DNA of 64,000 nucleotides from an uncultured Collinsella sp. (GTDB taxonomy: Bacteria > Actinomycetota > Coriobacteriia > Coriobacteriales > Coriobacteriaceae). Below are positions 33,802 through 42,886 of this stretch, in pieces. Position 1 is the stretch's first letter, and each line of letters starts with the position of its first letter. The notes under the pieces are model-generated. The model made no database searches. It was not told where the DNA came from and saw only the letters and a program-made list of their open reading frames with translations. A program made the translations under genes and the position numbers. Where the stretch lies: positions 62,001 through 126,000 of the forward strand of contig CABVAC010000001.1 of the NCBI GenBank assembly GCA_902496275.1, written 5' to 3'.

Positions 33802-34935
33802 TTACTTCCAAACGCGCTCGGAAATGCGCTTGACCAGCGCGATCTTTGCCCACTGTTCGTCCTCGGTCAGTTTGTTGCCAATCTCACAGCTGGCAAAGCC
33901 GCACTGGGGCGACAGGTACAGGTTCTCGAGCGGCACATACTTTGCGGCCTCGTGGATACGTTCGACGATAACGTCCTCGTCCTCAAGCTCAGCCGCCTTT
34001 GTAGTGATCAGTCCCAGCACCACCTTCTTGCCGGGGGCAACGTACTTGAGCGGCTCAAAACCACCGGCGCGGGGCGTGTCGAACTCCAGATAGAACGCAT
34101 CGACGTTCTCATGTGCGAACAGGTACGGCGCGATGGGGTCGTAGCCGCCCTCAAAAGCATAGGTGGAGTGATAGTTGCCGCGGCACACGTGCGTGTTGAT
34201 AACCAGATCGTCGGGCTTGCCCGCGATGGCAGCATTGTTGAGCGCCACGCCCAGCTCGGACACCTTTTGCAGGTCGACCGGGCTCATGCCGGTTTTGGAC
34301 ACAAAGTCGGTATCGCAGTAGATGCCCCAGGTGCAGTCGTCAAACTGGATGTTGCGGCAGCCTGCTGCGTACAGGTCGGCGATCACCGTGCGATAAGCGG
34401 CTGCAATGGCGCCGGCAAGTTCCTCATCGGTCTTATAGACAGCGCGCAGGCTCTCCTGCTGGCCATCGCAGCGATCGAGTGTGACTTCGGAGAACGTCTG
34501 GATCGGCGCCGGAATGGTCTGGCGCGCGATCTGGCCCTCACCCTCGAGCGACTTGACAAATTTGAAGTGCTCGACGAACGGATGGTTCTCGCCGCTAATG
34601 GGACCGGTTGCCACGGCGGTGTCGGCGGTAGTCTCCTCATCGTGAAACATGTAGCCCGTGCGCGAGGCGCGGCGCTCAATGCCGTTGAGTCCCCACATAA
34701 AATCGAGGTGCCAGTAGCTGCGGCGGAACTCGCCATCGGTAATCACCTGCAGGCCGGCAGCCTTCTGCTTGGCCACTAAGTCGCGGATGGCCTCGTCCTC
34801 GACGGCCTTAAGGCCGGAAGCGTCGAGTTTACCCGCGACATAGGCGGCACGGGCATCCTTTACAGCCTGCGGACGAAGAAAACTGCCGACGATATCGGCG
34901 CGAAACGGCGCGTTCGGTTGAATCGAAGTGCTCAT
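33802..34935 (-). CDS. methionine synthase II-like protein (MetE C-terminal family, YxjG/H-type)
   Basis: 377 residues from the ATG at 34935 (AGGGAGATATCT upstream). It matches the stand-alone C-terminal domain of cobalamin-independent methionine synthase: ADIVGSFLRP, ITDGEFRRSYWHLDFMWG, IQFDDCTWG (Asp/Asp), NTHVCRGNY (the zinc His/Cys) and SPQCGFASCE (zinc Cys). Such short proteins transfer methyl groups to homocysteine-type thiols from a donor other than folate or an S-methyl compound. The upstream LysR gene (35091) reads the same way; the intervening region has a palindrome that could be its operator. Confidence 0.85.
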   Translation of the reverse strand: MSTSIQPNAPFRADIVGSFLRPQAVKDARAAYVAGKLDASGLKAVEDEAIRDLVAKQKAAGLQVITDGEFRRSYWHLDFMWGLNGIERRASRTGYMFHDEETTADTAVATGPISGENHPFVEHFKFVKSLEGEGQIARQTIPAPIQTFSEVTLDRCDGQQESLRAVYKTDEELAGAIAAAYRTVIADLYAAGCRNIQFDDCTWGIYCDTDFVSKTGMSPVDLQKVSELGVALNNAAIAGKPDDLVINTHVCRGNYHSTYAFEGGYDPIAPYLFAHENVDAFYLEFDTPRAGGFEPLKYVAPGKKVVLGLITTKAAELEDEDVIVERIHEAAKYVPLENLYLSPQCGFASCEIGNKLTEDEQWAKIALVKRISERVWK

Positions 34936-35021
34936 AGATATCTCCCTTTGCATCGGTTGCTTTACTGGGACAGAGTATGAGCGCTCATATGGTCATCGTA
35001 AAATATACGTTTATAACAGTT

Positions 35022-35044
35022 TGATATAGATGCTTCCTATATCA
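35022..35044. promoter_or_regulatory. LysR-box candidate before the methionine-synthase-like gene
   Basis: GATATAG (35023-35029) and CTATATC (35037-35043) are exact inverted repeats around ATGCTTC, with T-N11-A spacing. Nearby ATGAGCGCTCAT (34977-34988) is a second perfect palindrome. Both lie between the LysR gene and the methionine-synthase-like gene. Confidence 0.5.
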
Positions 35045-35090
35045 GTCTGGACTGTCATAAAGAGACTTGAACCGTGCGGAGCACAGCAGC

Positions 35091-35987
35091 CTAGATATGC
35101 TGACGAATCGCGTCGATATAGGCCCGACCGTAGCGCGTGAGCGTCGTGTTCTTGCGCGTGATGATGCCAATCTCCATGTACTCGTCCACGTCGAGCGGAA
35201 TCGAGATAATGCCGGGGCCGTTGAGCTCGTGGCTGATCACGCCCGAGCATACCGTGTAGCCGTTGAGGCCCATGGCCAAATTGAACAACGTCGCACGGTC
35301 GCGCACGCGGATATTTTTGCGACGCTCGAACGTCGAGGTCAGCTCCTCGGAATAGTAAAACGAGTTGTAGCTGCCCTGCTCGTAGGACAGGAACGGGTAG
35401 TCTTCCAGATCCTCAAGCGTCACGCTGGAGCGGCCCGCCAGCGGATGGTCGGCGCAGACGAAGACATGCGGCGTGGCGCAGAAGAGCCCTTCGAACACGA
35501 GCTCGTTGGCGGCAAGCATGCGCTCGATGACCTCGCGATTGTGCTCCGACAGATACAGGATGCCGAGTTCGCTTTTCATATGCGCGACATCCTCGATAAT
35601 CTCGTGGGTCTGCTCCTCGCGCAGGGTAAAGTCGTAGCGCGCGGCATCGAACTCGCGGATCACATCGACAAACGCGTTGACGGCAAAGGAATAATGCTGG
35701 CAGCTCACACTAAAGTGCGGCACCTGCTCGGATGCGCCCTTGTACTTGCCCTCGAGCAGGTCGGCCTGGTCGAGTACCTGGCGCGCATAGCCCAAGAAGG
35801 TCTCGCCTTCCTCGGACACAATGACGCCCTTGTTGGTGCGCTCAAAGATGTGCACACCCATCTCGTTTTCGAGATCGCGAATCGACGCGGTAATCGAGGG
35901 CTGCGACACAAAGAGCCGGCGCGAGGCCTCGGTGATGCTACCGCATTCGGCAACCTTAACAACATATCTGAGCTGCTGAAGCTTCAT
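35091..35987 (-). CDS. LysR family regulator (CysB/MetR-like group)
   Basis: 298 residues from the ATG at 35987 (GGGAGAAGGCT upstream). HTH in MKLQQLRYVVKVAECGSITE and SQPSITASIRDLE; effector domain from about 90. It is placed 10 bases after the HAD phosphatase stop, so they may share a transcript, and 155 bases before the methionine-synthase-like gene, its likeliest target by position. Confidence 0.9.
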   Translation of the reverse strand: MKLQQLRYVVKVAECGSITEASRRLFVSQPSITASIRDLENEMGVHIFERTNKGVIVSEEGETFLGYARQVLDQADLLEGKYKGASEQVPHFSVSCQHYSFAVNAFVDVIREFDAARYDFTLREEQTHEIIEDVAHMKSELGILYLSEHNREVIERMLAANELVFEGLFCATPHVFVCADHPLAGRSSVTLEDLEDYPFLSYEQGSYNSFYYSEELTSTFERRKNIRVRDRATLFNLAMGLNGYTVCSGVISHELNGPGIISIPLDVDEYMEIGIITRKNTTLTRYGRAYIDAIRQHI

Positions 35988-35997
35988 AGCCTTCTCC

Positions 35998-36906
35998 CTA
36001 GACGATCGTGACGCCAAAACCTGCCGTGTCCATTTGACGCATAAACGACGGCATCTCCCCCGTCGCGGCGCAGGCGGCAATCTGATGCAGAGCCCCGGCA
36101 ACCGCATCATCTGCCGCAGCGCCAATATGCCAGCGTGCGGCAGCCGTGACGGCCTCGTTGGCATTGGCGACTGCAACGGAGTTAGGAACGGCATCGATCA
36201 TGGGCAAATCGTTATCAGAATCGCCGAATACGGCCACCTCGTCGGGCGTCAGGCCCAAAGCGCGCGCCAGCTCCAGCGCAGCGCGGCCCTTGTCCCAACC
36301 AGCCGGAAGGATGTCGAACAGGCGCACTCGGTTGTTGGGAAACACAAGCGAGAGTTCCGGCACCTCAGCGGCAACGCGCTCACGTAGCTCCGCGAGCTCC
36401 TCACGCGAACGGGCACTCCAGATATTCGCCTTAAACACCGACGCGTCATCGACGACGGGACGACATGGGGCCTCTTCGCCTTTGAGCCACGCGTTGCCGC
36501 CCGACTCCATGGCGCGACGAACGCGCTCGGGGTCACTCGTCACACAATGGGCATCGTTGCCCCAAAAGTCATCGCCCAGGCTGTAGACTTTTAGAAATGT
36601 ATCGTCGGTCTCTTGCTCCAGATAGTCGGCCAAACGCATCAGAGCATCGTTGTCGATTGCGCGCGAGGCGACTACTTCGCCGTCAACAAACATCACCTGG
36701 CCGTTACAGAACGCACCGGTCGAATAACACCCGGAACGGTTTTTGAACATCCAGCCCATCGCGGACGGCTGACGACCCGAAACCGGCCCAAAGTGCAAAC
36801 CCGCCGCCTGCATGGCATGAATGCCCTCAATGGCGTAGTCGCTGGCACCGTCATGCCCGGCTGGAATCAGTGTATCGTCCATATCGGTCAGCACAAGTTT
36901 GATCAT
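35998..36906 (-). CDS. HAD-IIB (Cof-type) sugar-phosphate or phosphate ester phosphatase
   Basis: 302 residues. Motif I DMDDTLIP (8-15, nucleophile Asp), motif II Ser in GPVSGRQ, Lys in WDKGRAALEL (motif III) and motif IV GDSDNDLPMI. The large C2-type cap between motifs II and III is typical of Cof proteins such as YbiV or flavin/phospho-sugar phosphatases. Substrate unknown. AAGGGGACCTT before ATAATG-type start at 36906. First gene before LysR; divergent from the REPIN/TPP riboswitch region. Confidence 0.88.
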   Translation of the reverse strand: MIKLVLTDMDDTLIPAGHDGASDYAIEGIHAMQAAGLHFGPVSGRQPSAMGWMFKNRSGCYSTGAFCNGQVMFVDGEVVASRAIDNDALMRLADYLEQETDDTFLKVYSLGDDFWGNDAHCVTSDPERVRRAMESGGNAWLKGEEAPCRPVVDDASVFKANIWSARSREELAELRERVAAEVPELSLVFPNNRVRLFDILPAGWDKGRAALELARALGLTPDEVAVFGDSDNDLPMIDAVPNSVAVANANEAVTAAARWHIGAAADDAVAGALHQIAACAATGEMPSFMRQMDTAGFGVTIV

Positions 36907-36946
36907 AAGGTCCCCTCGGTCATTCTTAATCCCATCTATTGTACCG

Positions 36947-37048
36947 ACCTGCCAAAAAGGGACAGGTTTATTTCGGCAGGTTTCATCTGGGAAAACGCAA
37001 AGTCCCAGTTGTTACCTGCCAAAATAAACCTGTCCCTTTTTGGCAGGT
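36947..37048. repeat. REPIN-like inverted pair of AAATAAACCTGTCCC units
   Basis: A reversed unit (36947-36981) and a forward unit (37014-37048) face each other across 32 bases that contain their own short hairpin (CTGGGA...TCCCAG). Each unit matches the single copies at 10682-10714 and 54949-54985. The pair is between the HAD promoter and the TPP riboswitch, and its right end may overlap the riboswitch promoter. Confidence 0.8.
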
Positions 37049-37077
37049 GCGCTAGTATAGGGAACAACAGATTCGAT

Positions 37078-37170
37078 GCGGGAGTGCCGGCGGTGCAAAC
37101 CACAAGGCTGAGAGGGCAATGGGCCCAATCCTTTGAACCTGTCAGTTAATGCTGGCGTAGGGAGCATGCC
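37078..37170 (+). ncRNA. TPP riboswitch (THI element)
   Basis: All conserved blocks are present in order: GGAGTGCC, the pyrimidine-sensing ACAAGGCTGAGAGGGC, then CCTTTGAACCTG and GTTAATGCTGGCGTAGGGAG. It binds thiamine diphosphate. A terminator hairpin follows immediately, so TPP is expected to stop transcription of thiM-thiE. Confidence 0.97.
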
Positions 37171-37177
37171 GCCTTTA

Positions 37178-37210
37178 CAGGGGCGCTGTCTATGCACAGC
37201 GCCCCTTTTC
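37178..37210 (+). terminator. riboswitch-controlled terminator
   Basis: GGGGCGCTGT and ACAGCGCCCC pair around CTATGC and are followed by TTTTC, 8-10 bases past the riboswitch. Confidence 0.9.
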
Positions 37211-37231
37211 TATGCCAAGGAGGCATGTGCA

Positions 37232-38071
37232 GTGATTGATTCGGAACAGCTTAAGCAAAATGTGGTCAAAGCCGTGGAGGAGATTCGTGCCACCAATCCG
37301 ATGGCCGGCTCCATCACCAACACGGTGACGATCGACTTTGTCGCCAACGCGCAGCTCGCCGTGGGCGGATCGGCCGCCATGGTCTATCTGCCCGACGAGG
37401 GCGAGGCACTCGTTGCCGGCGGCGGCGCCATCTACCTCAATATGGGCACGCTCTTCCCCATCTACGAACAGACGATTCCCCGCGCGGCCAAGGCGGCACA
37501 CGACGCCGGCAAGCCCTGGGTGCTCGATCCGGTGGGCCTGGGTATCGGTAGCCTGCGCACCCAGCTGGTAAACGAGCTCAAGCAGTACAAGCCCGCCATC
37601 GTGCGCGGCAACGCCTCCGAGATTATCGCGCTCGCCGGCCTGTGGGGTCTTGAGGGCGAGGCGGCCGATCTGAGCCGCGTGCGCGGTGTCGATACCACCG
37701 ACACGGTCGACGCCGCCCGTGGCGCCGCCGTGGCGCTCGCCCGCTACACCGGCGGCGCCGTAGTGGTCTCGGGCGAAGTCGACCTGATTACCGACGGCAC
37801 GACCGTGGCCAAGTCCCACGGCGGCAGCCCGCTCATGTCCAAGATCACCGGTTGCGGCTGCTCGCAGGGCGGCGTGCTAGCCGTGTACGCCTGTGCCGCC
37901 GACCCGTTTACGGCAGCCATCTGCGGCACCGCGGTCTACAACGTTGCCGGCACGCGTGCCGCCGCTGTCGCCGATGCCCCGGCAAGCTTTAAGGTCGCCT
38001 TTATCGATGAGCTCTACCGCGCGACCGCCCAAGATATCGCTGATAACCAACTCGAGCTCGAGGAGGCATAA
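37232..38071 (+). CDS. thiM: hydroxyethylthiazole kinase
   Basis: 279 residues from a GTG at 37232 (AAGGAGGCATGTGCA upstream). Ribokinase-fold ThiM: NTVTIDFVANAQLAVGGSAAMVY near the N-terminus (thiazole site), DPVGLGIG, IVRGNASEI and SKITGCGCSQGG (phosphate-binding, with the catalytic Cys). It phosphorylates hydroxyethylthiazole for salvage into thiamine phosphate. First gene of the TPP-regulated operon. Confidence 0.95.
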   Translation: MIDSEQLKQNVVKAVEEIRATNPMAGSITNTVTIDFVANAQLAVGGSAAMVYLPDEGEALVAGGGAIYLNMGTLFPIYEQTIPRAAKAAHDAGKPWVLDPVGLGIGSLRTQLVNELKQYKPAIVRGNASEIIALAGLWGLEGEAADLSRVRGVDTTDTVDAARGAAVALARYTGGAVVVSGEVDLITDGTTVAKSHGGSPLMSKITGCGCSQGGVLAVYACAADPFTAAICGTAVYNVAGTRAAAVADAPASFKVAFIDELYRATAQDIADNQLELEEA

Positions 38072-38074
38072 GCC

Positions 38075-38416
38075 ATGTCCGAGCCCGCAACTGCTGCCGG
38101 AATGAACACACTCGTCGCCGTGGCCATCGCCCCGTGCGGCACCGGCGATGAGCTGTCCGCCGAGGTCGCCGAGGTCGTGCGTGTCATTCGCGAGAGCGGC
38201 CTTCCCAACCGCACCACCTCTATGTTCACCGAGATCGAGGGCGACTGGGACGAGGTCATGCAGGTCGTGCGCGACGCAACCTTTGTGTTGGCGAGCAAGG
38301 GCATCCGCACCGAAGTCGTGCTCAAAGCCGATATTCGACCCGGATTTACCGACACCATGACCGGCAAACTCGAGCGCATGGAAGCACAGATCAAGAAACA
38401 GGAGGAAGCACGATGA
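38075..38416 (+). CDS. thiamine-binding protein (MTH1187/YkoF family)
   Basis: 113 residues with a ferredoxin-like UPF0045 fold: VAVAIAPCGTGDE, ESGLPNRTTSMFTEIEGDWDEVM. Members bind thiamine or its HMP moiety and occur with thiamine transporters. It lies 3 bases after thiM, and its stop overlaps the thiE start (ATGA, 38413-38416). The operon context supports a thiamine-salvage role. Another start (M10, 38102) is possible. Confidence 0.85.
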   Translation: MSEPATAAGMNTLVAVAIAPCGTGDELSAEVAEVVRVIRESGLPNRTTSMFTEIEGDWDEVMQVVRDATFVLASKGIRTEVVLKADIRPGFTDTMTGKLERMEAQIKKQEEAR

Positions 38417-39108
38417 GCATCCGCGACAACCTTGATATCTCGGCCTATCTGGTGCTCGGCCCCGAAAACACGCTCGGGCGCCCCGTGGGCGATGTGGTGG
38501 CCCAGGCGCTCGACGCCGGCTTTACCTGCATCCAGGTACGCTCCAAGGTGGCAAGCGCCCGCGAGATCATTGCGCTGACCGGCGACGCCGCGCAGGCAAT
38601 CGCACAGGCTGGCAAGACCGGTCAGGTCGCCCTGCTGATCGACGACCGCCTGGACTGCGTACTCGCCGCGCGCGAGCAGGGCATCGCCGTCGACGGCGTG
38701 CACGTAGGCCAGAGCGATATTCCCGTCGAGGTCTGCCGCAAACTCCTGGGCCCCGATGCCATCGTGGGCCTTTCGGCCCGCTGCGAGGAGATGCTCGAGT
38801 ACGTCAAGACCGCCGACATGAGCCTAGTCGACTACCTGGGCATCGGCCCACTCCACGAGACCGAGACCAAGCGCGACTGCGGACGCGCGGCCGACGGCTC
38901 TATCATCACCAAGAGCTTTGAGGACCTGGCCGCCCTCCACGCGGCAAGCCCCGTGCCCATCGTGGTGGGCGGCGGCGTCAAGACGGCCGACCTGCCACAG
39001 CTCAAGGCCACCGGCGTCGATGGCTTCTTTGTGGTGAGCGCCGTCTGCAGCGCTGATGACCCCTACGCCGCCGCCAAGGAGCTCGTCGACACCTGGCAGC
39101 AGGCGTAA
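38413..39108 (+). CDS. thiE: thiamine-phosphate synthase
   Basis: 231 residues, family length. TIM barrel with IQVRSKVASAREI (Arg/Lys for pyrophosphate), LLIDDRLDCVLA, VHVGQSDIP and GLSARCEEML, plus VVGGGVKTADLPQL. It joins HMP pyrophosphate and thiazole phosphate. Ends the TPP-controlled operon. ThiD and HMP synthesis (thiC) are not in the window, so HMP must come from elsewhere. Confidence 0.95.
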   Translation: MSIRDNLDISAYLVLGPENTLGRPVGDVVAQALDAGFTCIQVRSKVASAREIIALTGDAAQAIAQAGKTGQVALLIDDRLDCVLAAREQGIAVDGVHVGQSDIPVEVCRKLLGPDAIVGLSARCEEMLEYVKTADMSLVDYLGIGPLHETETKRDCGRAADGSIITKSFEDLAALHAASPVPIVVGGGVKTADLPQLKATGVDGFFVVSAVCSADDPYAAAKELVDTWQQA

Positions 39109-39152
39109 GTCTAAGCCGAGCAATTGCTCCGCAGCCCCATAACTTCAGCAAT

Positions 39153-39198
39153 GGAAAGCGCATCCCAGTTTGAGCCTCCATTCTGGGATGCGCTTTCC
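39153..39198. terminator. long hairpin after thiE
   Basis: GGAAAGCGCATCCCAG (39153-39168) pairs exactly with CTGGGATGCGCTTTCC (39183-39198). Its TTTGAGCC loop resembles the pdxT hairpin (10580-10603). It could end thiE and the convergent patatin gene. No clear T run. Confidence 0.7.
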
Positions 39199-39220
39199 GC
39201 CGAGATGGCGGCGGCAGCCT

Positions 39221-40090
39221 CTACCCTGCCAGATATGCCTCCAGTGCCGGCAAGGTCGCCTCCGCATCGCGGCGACCAATCTGGTAGATGCGCTCAAGTT
39301 CATCGGGCTCGCGGCACAGCGACGGCACTTTCACCGATTCGCTCGGACGCACCACAAAGATCTCGCCGGCAGCCTCGCGACGTGCCAGGTCATCGAGCGT
39401 GGCATTGTAGACCTCATGCCGATGCTCAAGCGCTGCGACAAACTCCGGATAGTGACGGAACACGCGCCGCAGCATGGGCATCACGCTGTTGGGCTGCTTC
39501 ACAAAGCCCGCCGGCTGCGTGAGTACCACGATATTGCGGTCATACCCCTGCGCAAACAGCCACGCGCTGGGAATGGAATCAGCCACGCCACCATCCAGAT
39601 ACTTATGCCCGCCAATAGCAACGGGACGCGTCGCCACGGGAATCGCCGACGACGCCCGGATCCACTCGATATCGCGCTCGTCGCCATAGGGCAGGTCGTG
39701 GTAGACGGCCTTGCCCGTCTCGATATCGGTACACACGCACGTAAACCGCATAGGGCAGGCGCGATATGTCTCCAGGTCGATGGGATCGCGCTCGATGGGC
39801 ACCTCGTGATAGGCAAAATCGGCATTGAACATGTCACCGGTTCGCAACCAGCTGGTCACACCCGCATAGCGCTTATCGGCACAATAGGCCTTGTTGTAGC
39901 GAATGGCGCGGCCGATCTGGCGCGATTTAAAGTTGTAGCCAAACGCCGCGCCCGCCGAGACACCCACCATATGGTCGGAGGTCAAACCGTGCTCCATCCA
40001 AACGTCGAGCACGCCCGCCGTATACATACCGCGGTAGCCGCCTCCCTCGAGCGCAAGCCCCACCGTGTGCGTCGTATCCGGCTGTGCCAT
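39221..40090 (-). CDS. patatin-like phospholipase (YjjU/RssA-type)
   Basis: 289 residues from the ATG at 40090 (GGAGATGGTCGC upstream); a longer frame reaches 40174. The glycine-rich oxyanion loop GLALEGGGYRGMYTAG is at residues 11-26, the nucleophile is Ser in VGVSAGAAFGYN, and the catalytic Asp is in YLDGGVADSIP. Patatins hydrolyse acyl lipids through a Ser-Asp dyad. No signal peptide. Single gene. Confidence 0.9.
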   Translation of the reverse strand: MAQPDTTHTVGLALEGGGYRGMYTAGVLDVWMEHGLTSDHMVGVSAGAAFGYNFKSRQIGRAIRYNKAYCADKRYAGVTSWLRTGDMFNADFAYHEVPIERDPIDLETYRACPMRFTCVCTDIETGKAVYHDLPYGDERDIEWIRASSAIPVATRPVAIGGHKYLDGGVADSIPSAWLFAQGYDRNIVVLTQPAGFVKQPNSVMPMLRRVFRHYPEFVAALEHRHEVYNATLDDLARREAAGEIFVVRPSESVKVPSLCREPDELERIYQIGRRDAEATLPALEAYLAG

Positions 40091-40219
40091 GCGACCATCT
40101 CCGTTCCTGCGTTTTAAACCGGGACAAGTATACCCGTCAACATATATCGTCTCAGTCGCATTTTCATCGAACATCGCATCGTCGCGCTACCGCCTGTCGA
40201 ATAATAGCCGTCCACAGCA

Positions 40220-40515
40220 TGTGCACCCATATCCCCGCACTCGAGGAAAGCGGCTTTATGGTGACGCTCGACAAGCACATTTGGCAGATTGCGCCCGTCG
40301 ACGGCGATCAAGGCCGCAGCACGCAAATCATTTCATCGATGCTCGAGATGGCACATTCGCTCCATCTGCCCGTCGTGGTCGAAGGCGTCGAGACAAATGA
40401 GCAGGCGAACATGCTACGACAAATGGGCGCCCGCTACGCTCAGGGCTTCCTCTGCTACCGCCCCATGCCGGCGAAGGATTTTGAGGCATTGCTCGATGGT
40501 GGCAATAACAACTGA
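40220..40515 (+). pseudogene. EAL-domain remnant with internal deletion
   Basis: About 98 codons, all c-di-GMP phosphodiesterase sequence but with the middle missing. HIPALEESGFMVTLDKHIWQI corresponds to the part of an EAL domain just after the ALxR motif, and then RSTQIISSMLEMAHSLHLP and VVVEGVETNEQANMLRQMGA to the C-terminal third. The EAL motif itself, the KIDRSF block and several metal ligands are absent, so it cannot be catalytic. No ribosome site is obvious at the ATG at 40220. It lies just before a GGDEF gene and may be a relic of a neighbouring signalling gene. Confidence 0.75.
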
Positions 40516-40642
40516 TACGCTCGCGCGCAAAACGCCACCGTCGAAGGGGATATTTGTCTCCATTAGCTAACTTATATCCCCAATTCAAACCGAATTGGGG
40601 ATATGATACAAACCGTTGTTCCGCCCAAGGAGGTTATCCATC

Positions 40643-42172
40643 ATGAACGAGTCATATCGCCTGGGCGAGCAATCGATTATTGCCTATCTTCAGCGACTTG
40701 CGAACGGCGTCTCGACCGCCGAACTCGATGTTGCCGCGCTGCCTGCTGAGCTACGCGCCGTTGGCGAGCAACTGCAAAAGACGCATGCCATCCTGCAACA
40801 AGAGCGCCGGCTGCTTGAGAGCAACGCCTATATCGACCCGCTCACCAACTTGGGCAACCGCAACGGATTCGGCCGTCACGTCGAGCAACTCTGGCACAAA
40901 GGCGACCCCTTCACCTGCGCCTATATTGACATCGACCATCTCAAACATTGCAATGATAGGTTTGGCCACGCCGAAGGCAATCGCTATATTCTGGGCATCT
41001 GCCGCACGCTCTCCGAAACCATGGAGCACGATGAGATGCTGTTCCGTATCGGTGGAGACGAGTTTGTGCTCATCTCGCTCTCCGCAAACGAGACTGAACT
41101 CGAGCAGCGCTTGGAGCAGGTACGTACCGGACTGATCGAGGCGAGCTCAGGTGGCAAGGCGCCCATGATCGGCAGCTTTAGCTTTGGCTGCTCGCGCGTC
41201 GATCCACTTGCCGGCGACACGCGTCGCCAGATGACGATGGATGCCGATCGCAAGATGTATCGCTATAAGCTTATGCATCGTGTGCAGCAACCGAAAGACG
41301 ATGACGCGCCGCAACGCCCAATCGTCGATCAGCTTCCCTGCAACGACCGGGTGTTCCAAGCGATCTCCATGAGCTCCGAGACGCGCTATCCCTTTATCCT
41401 CAATCTCGATACGGGCGAATCGCAATGGTCGGTTAACGCCGTGCGCGATTTTGACCTGCCCTCCCAGCACCCTTTTAACTCACTCGACATGTGGCTCGCC
41501 CGCGTTCATCCCGAGGACCGCGACAACGTACGCGCCGAGCTCGACATGGTGATAAACAGCACGTGGCACTTCCACTACATGCAGTATCGCGTAATGGATG
41601 CCACCGGAGCGTACGTGCTTTGCGACTGCACGGGCTACCGCTTGGACGGCACCGATACCGAGCCCAGCATGTATGTGGGCATTATCGTCAACCGAAGCCT
41701 AGCGGATACGACCGACTCGGTAACGGGCCTGGGCGATGTCCACGCACTGGTCAACGCTATTGGAGAGATGCGCCACGTGCCGCACGAGGCAGGCTTTATT
41801 GCCATTAAGGTCGACGATATCGCCGAGGTCAATGCCCGCTTTGGATTCGATGCAGGCGACCGCGTGCTCGCCGAAAGCGCCGCCTGCCTCATGGATTGTT
41901 CGCGCGGCAAGGGCCGCCTGTTCCGCTCGACGGGACCAACGTTCGTGGCACTCTTCGACGAGCTCGGCCCCGAGGCGATCGACGAGATCGCAAGCGACAT
42001 CGAACGGTTCCTGGGTTCTCCCGTGCTCATCGGCTCGCTTGAATATCAGCCGCCCATTCGCGTGGCCACGCTCCATCTGGACGGCGTCGACCGTCAGCCC
42101 GTTTCCATTCTGAACGAGCTCAAAGCGTTGCTCGGGAAAGCCGTGCAGGTGCCAGGTACCAAACTGGATTAA
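40643..42172 (+). CDS. GGDEF-PAS-GGDEF protein (one intact diguanylate cyclase domain)
   Basis: 509 residues from the ATG at 40643 (AAGGAGGTTATCCATC). An N-terminal helical region (1-65), then an intact GGDEF domain (about 68-205) with DPLTNLGNRNGF and FRIGGDEFVLIS. A PAS-like domain (about 235-345) carries PEDRDNVRAELDMVIN. A second GGDEF-like domain (about 355-500) has SVTGLGDVHALV, but the active loop reads STGPTF, so it is degenerate. No membrane span. It should make c-di-GMP under control of the PAS and second domain. No inhibitory RxxD is obvious. Confidence 0.85.
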   Translation: MNESYRLGEQSIIAYLQRLANGVSTAELDVAALPAELRAVGEQLQKTHAILQQERRLLESNAYIDPLTNLGNRNGFGRHVEQLWHKGDPFTCAYIDIDHLKHCNDRFGHAEGNRYILGICRTLSETMEHDEMLFRIGGDEFVLISLSANETELEQRLEQVRTGLIEASSGGKAPMIGSFSFGCSRVDPLAGDTRRQMTMDADRKMYRYKLMHRVQQPKDDDAPQRPIVDQLPCNDRVFQAISMSSETRYPFILNLDTGESQWSVNAVRDFDLPSQHPFNSLDMWLARVHPEDRDNVRAELDMVINSTWHFHYMQYRVMDATGAYVLCDCTGYRLDGTDTEPSMYVGIIVNRSLADTTDSVTGLGDVHALVNAIGEMRHVPHEAGFIAIKVDDIAEVNARFGFDAGDRVLAESAACLMDCSRGKGRLFRSTGPTFVALFDELGPEAIDEIASDIERFLGSPVLIGSLEYQPPIRVATLHLDGVDRQPVSILNELKALLGKAVQVPGTKLD

Positions 42173-42246
42173 CGCCGCGCCCGCGCCGCCTCCCCCATCG
42201 TGCGATAATCCTCTGCAGAAGTCATCGACAGCAGAGGGAGTTTGTG

Positions 42247-42870
42247 ATGAAGGTTCTTTTAGTCAACGGTAGCCCCAAGGCAAACGGCAACACCGCTCGC
42301 GCGCTTGCCGAAGTCGCCGAGCAATTGCATGCCGAGGGTATCGATACCGAGGTGTTCCAGCTGGGCGCCAAGCCCATTCGCGACTGCATTGGCTGTGGTC
42401 AGTGCGGCAAGCTTGGCGGACGCTGCACCTTTGACGACGACGTGGTGAACGAGCTCATCGCTGCCGCCGAGCAGGCAGATGGCTTTGTCTTTGGCTCGCC
42501 CGTCTACTACGCGCACCCCAGCGGCCGCATCCTTTCGGCCCTCGATCGCGCCTTCTATGCAGGCGGGCATGCCTTTGAGCACAAACCCGGCGCCGCAGTC
42601 GCCGTCGCCCGTCGCGGCGGCACGTCGACCACCTTCGATGTGCTCAACAAGTACTTCACCATTAAGCAAATGCCCGTGGTCGCTTCCACCTACTGGAACA
42701 ACGTGTTTGGCCGCGTGCCCGGCGACGCCGATGGGGACGCCGAGGGCCTTGCCACCATGCGAAACATCGGCAAAAACATGGCCTGGCTCCTGCGTTGCAT
42801 CGAGGCAGGACAGGCCGCCGGCATCAACGCACCCGAAGCCGATCGCGCAACGACCAACTTCATTCGCTAG
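42247..42870 (+). CDS. flavodoxin-fold NADPH-dependent FMN reductase / iron-sulfur flavoprotein
   Basis: 207 residues. Flavodoxin fold: VLLVNGSPKANGNT (FMN phosphate loop), FGSPVYYAHPSG, and a CIGCGQCGKLGGRCTF cluster (residues 47-58) of four Cys as in Isf-type flavoproteins, so it may hold a 4Fe-4S cluster. Role: electron transfer or quinone/FMN reduction. GCAGAGGGAGTTTG before the start. The next gene starts 16 bases after it, so the two are likely co-transcribed. Confidence 0.85.
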   Translation: MKVLLVNGSPKANGNTARALAEVAEQLHAEGIDTEVFQLGAKPIRDCIGCGQCGKLGGRCTFDDDVVNELIAAAEQADGFVFGSPVYYAHPSGRILSALDRAFYAGGHAFEHKPGAAVAVARRGGTSTTFDVLNKYFTIKQMPVVASTYWNNVFGRVPGDADGDAEGLATMRNIGKNMAWLLRCIEAGQAAGINAPEADRATTNFIR

Positions 42871-42886
42871 AACGGCGGAACATACT

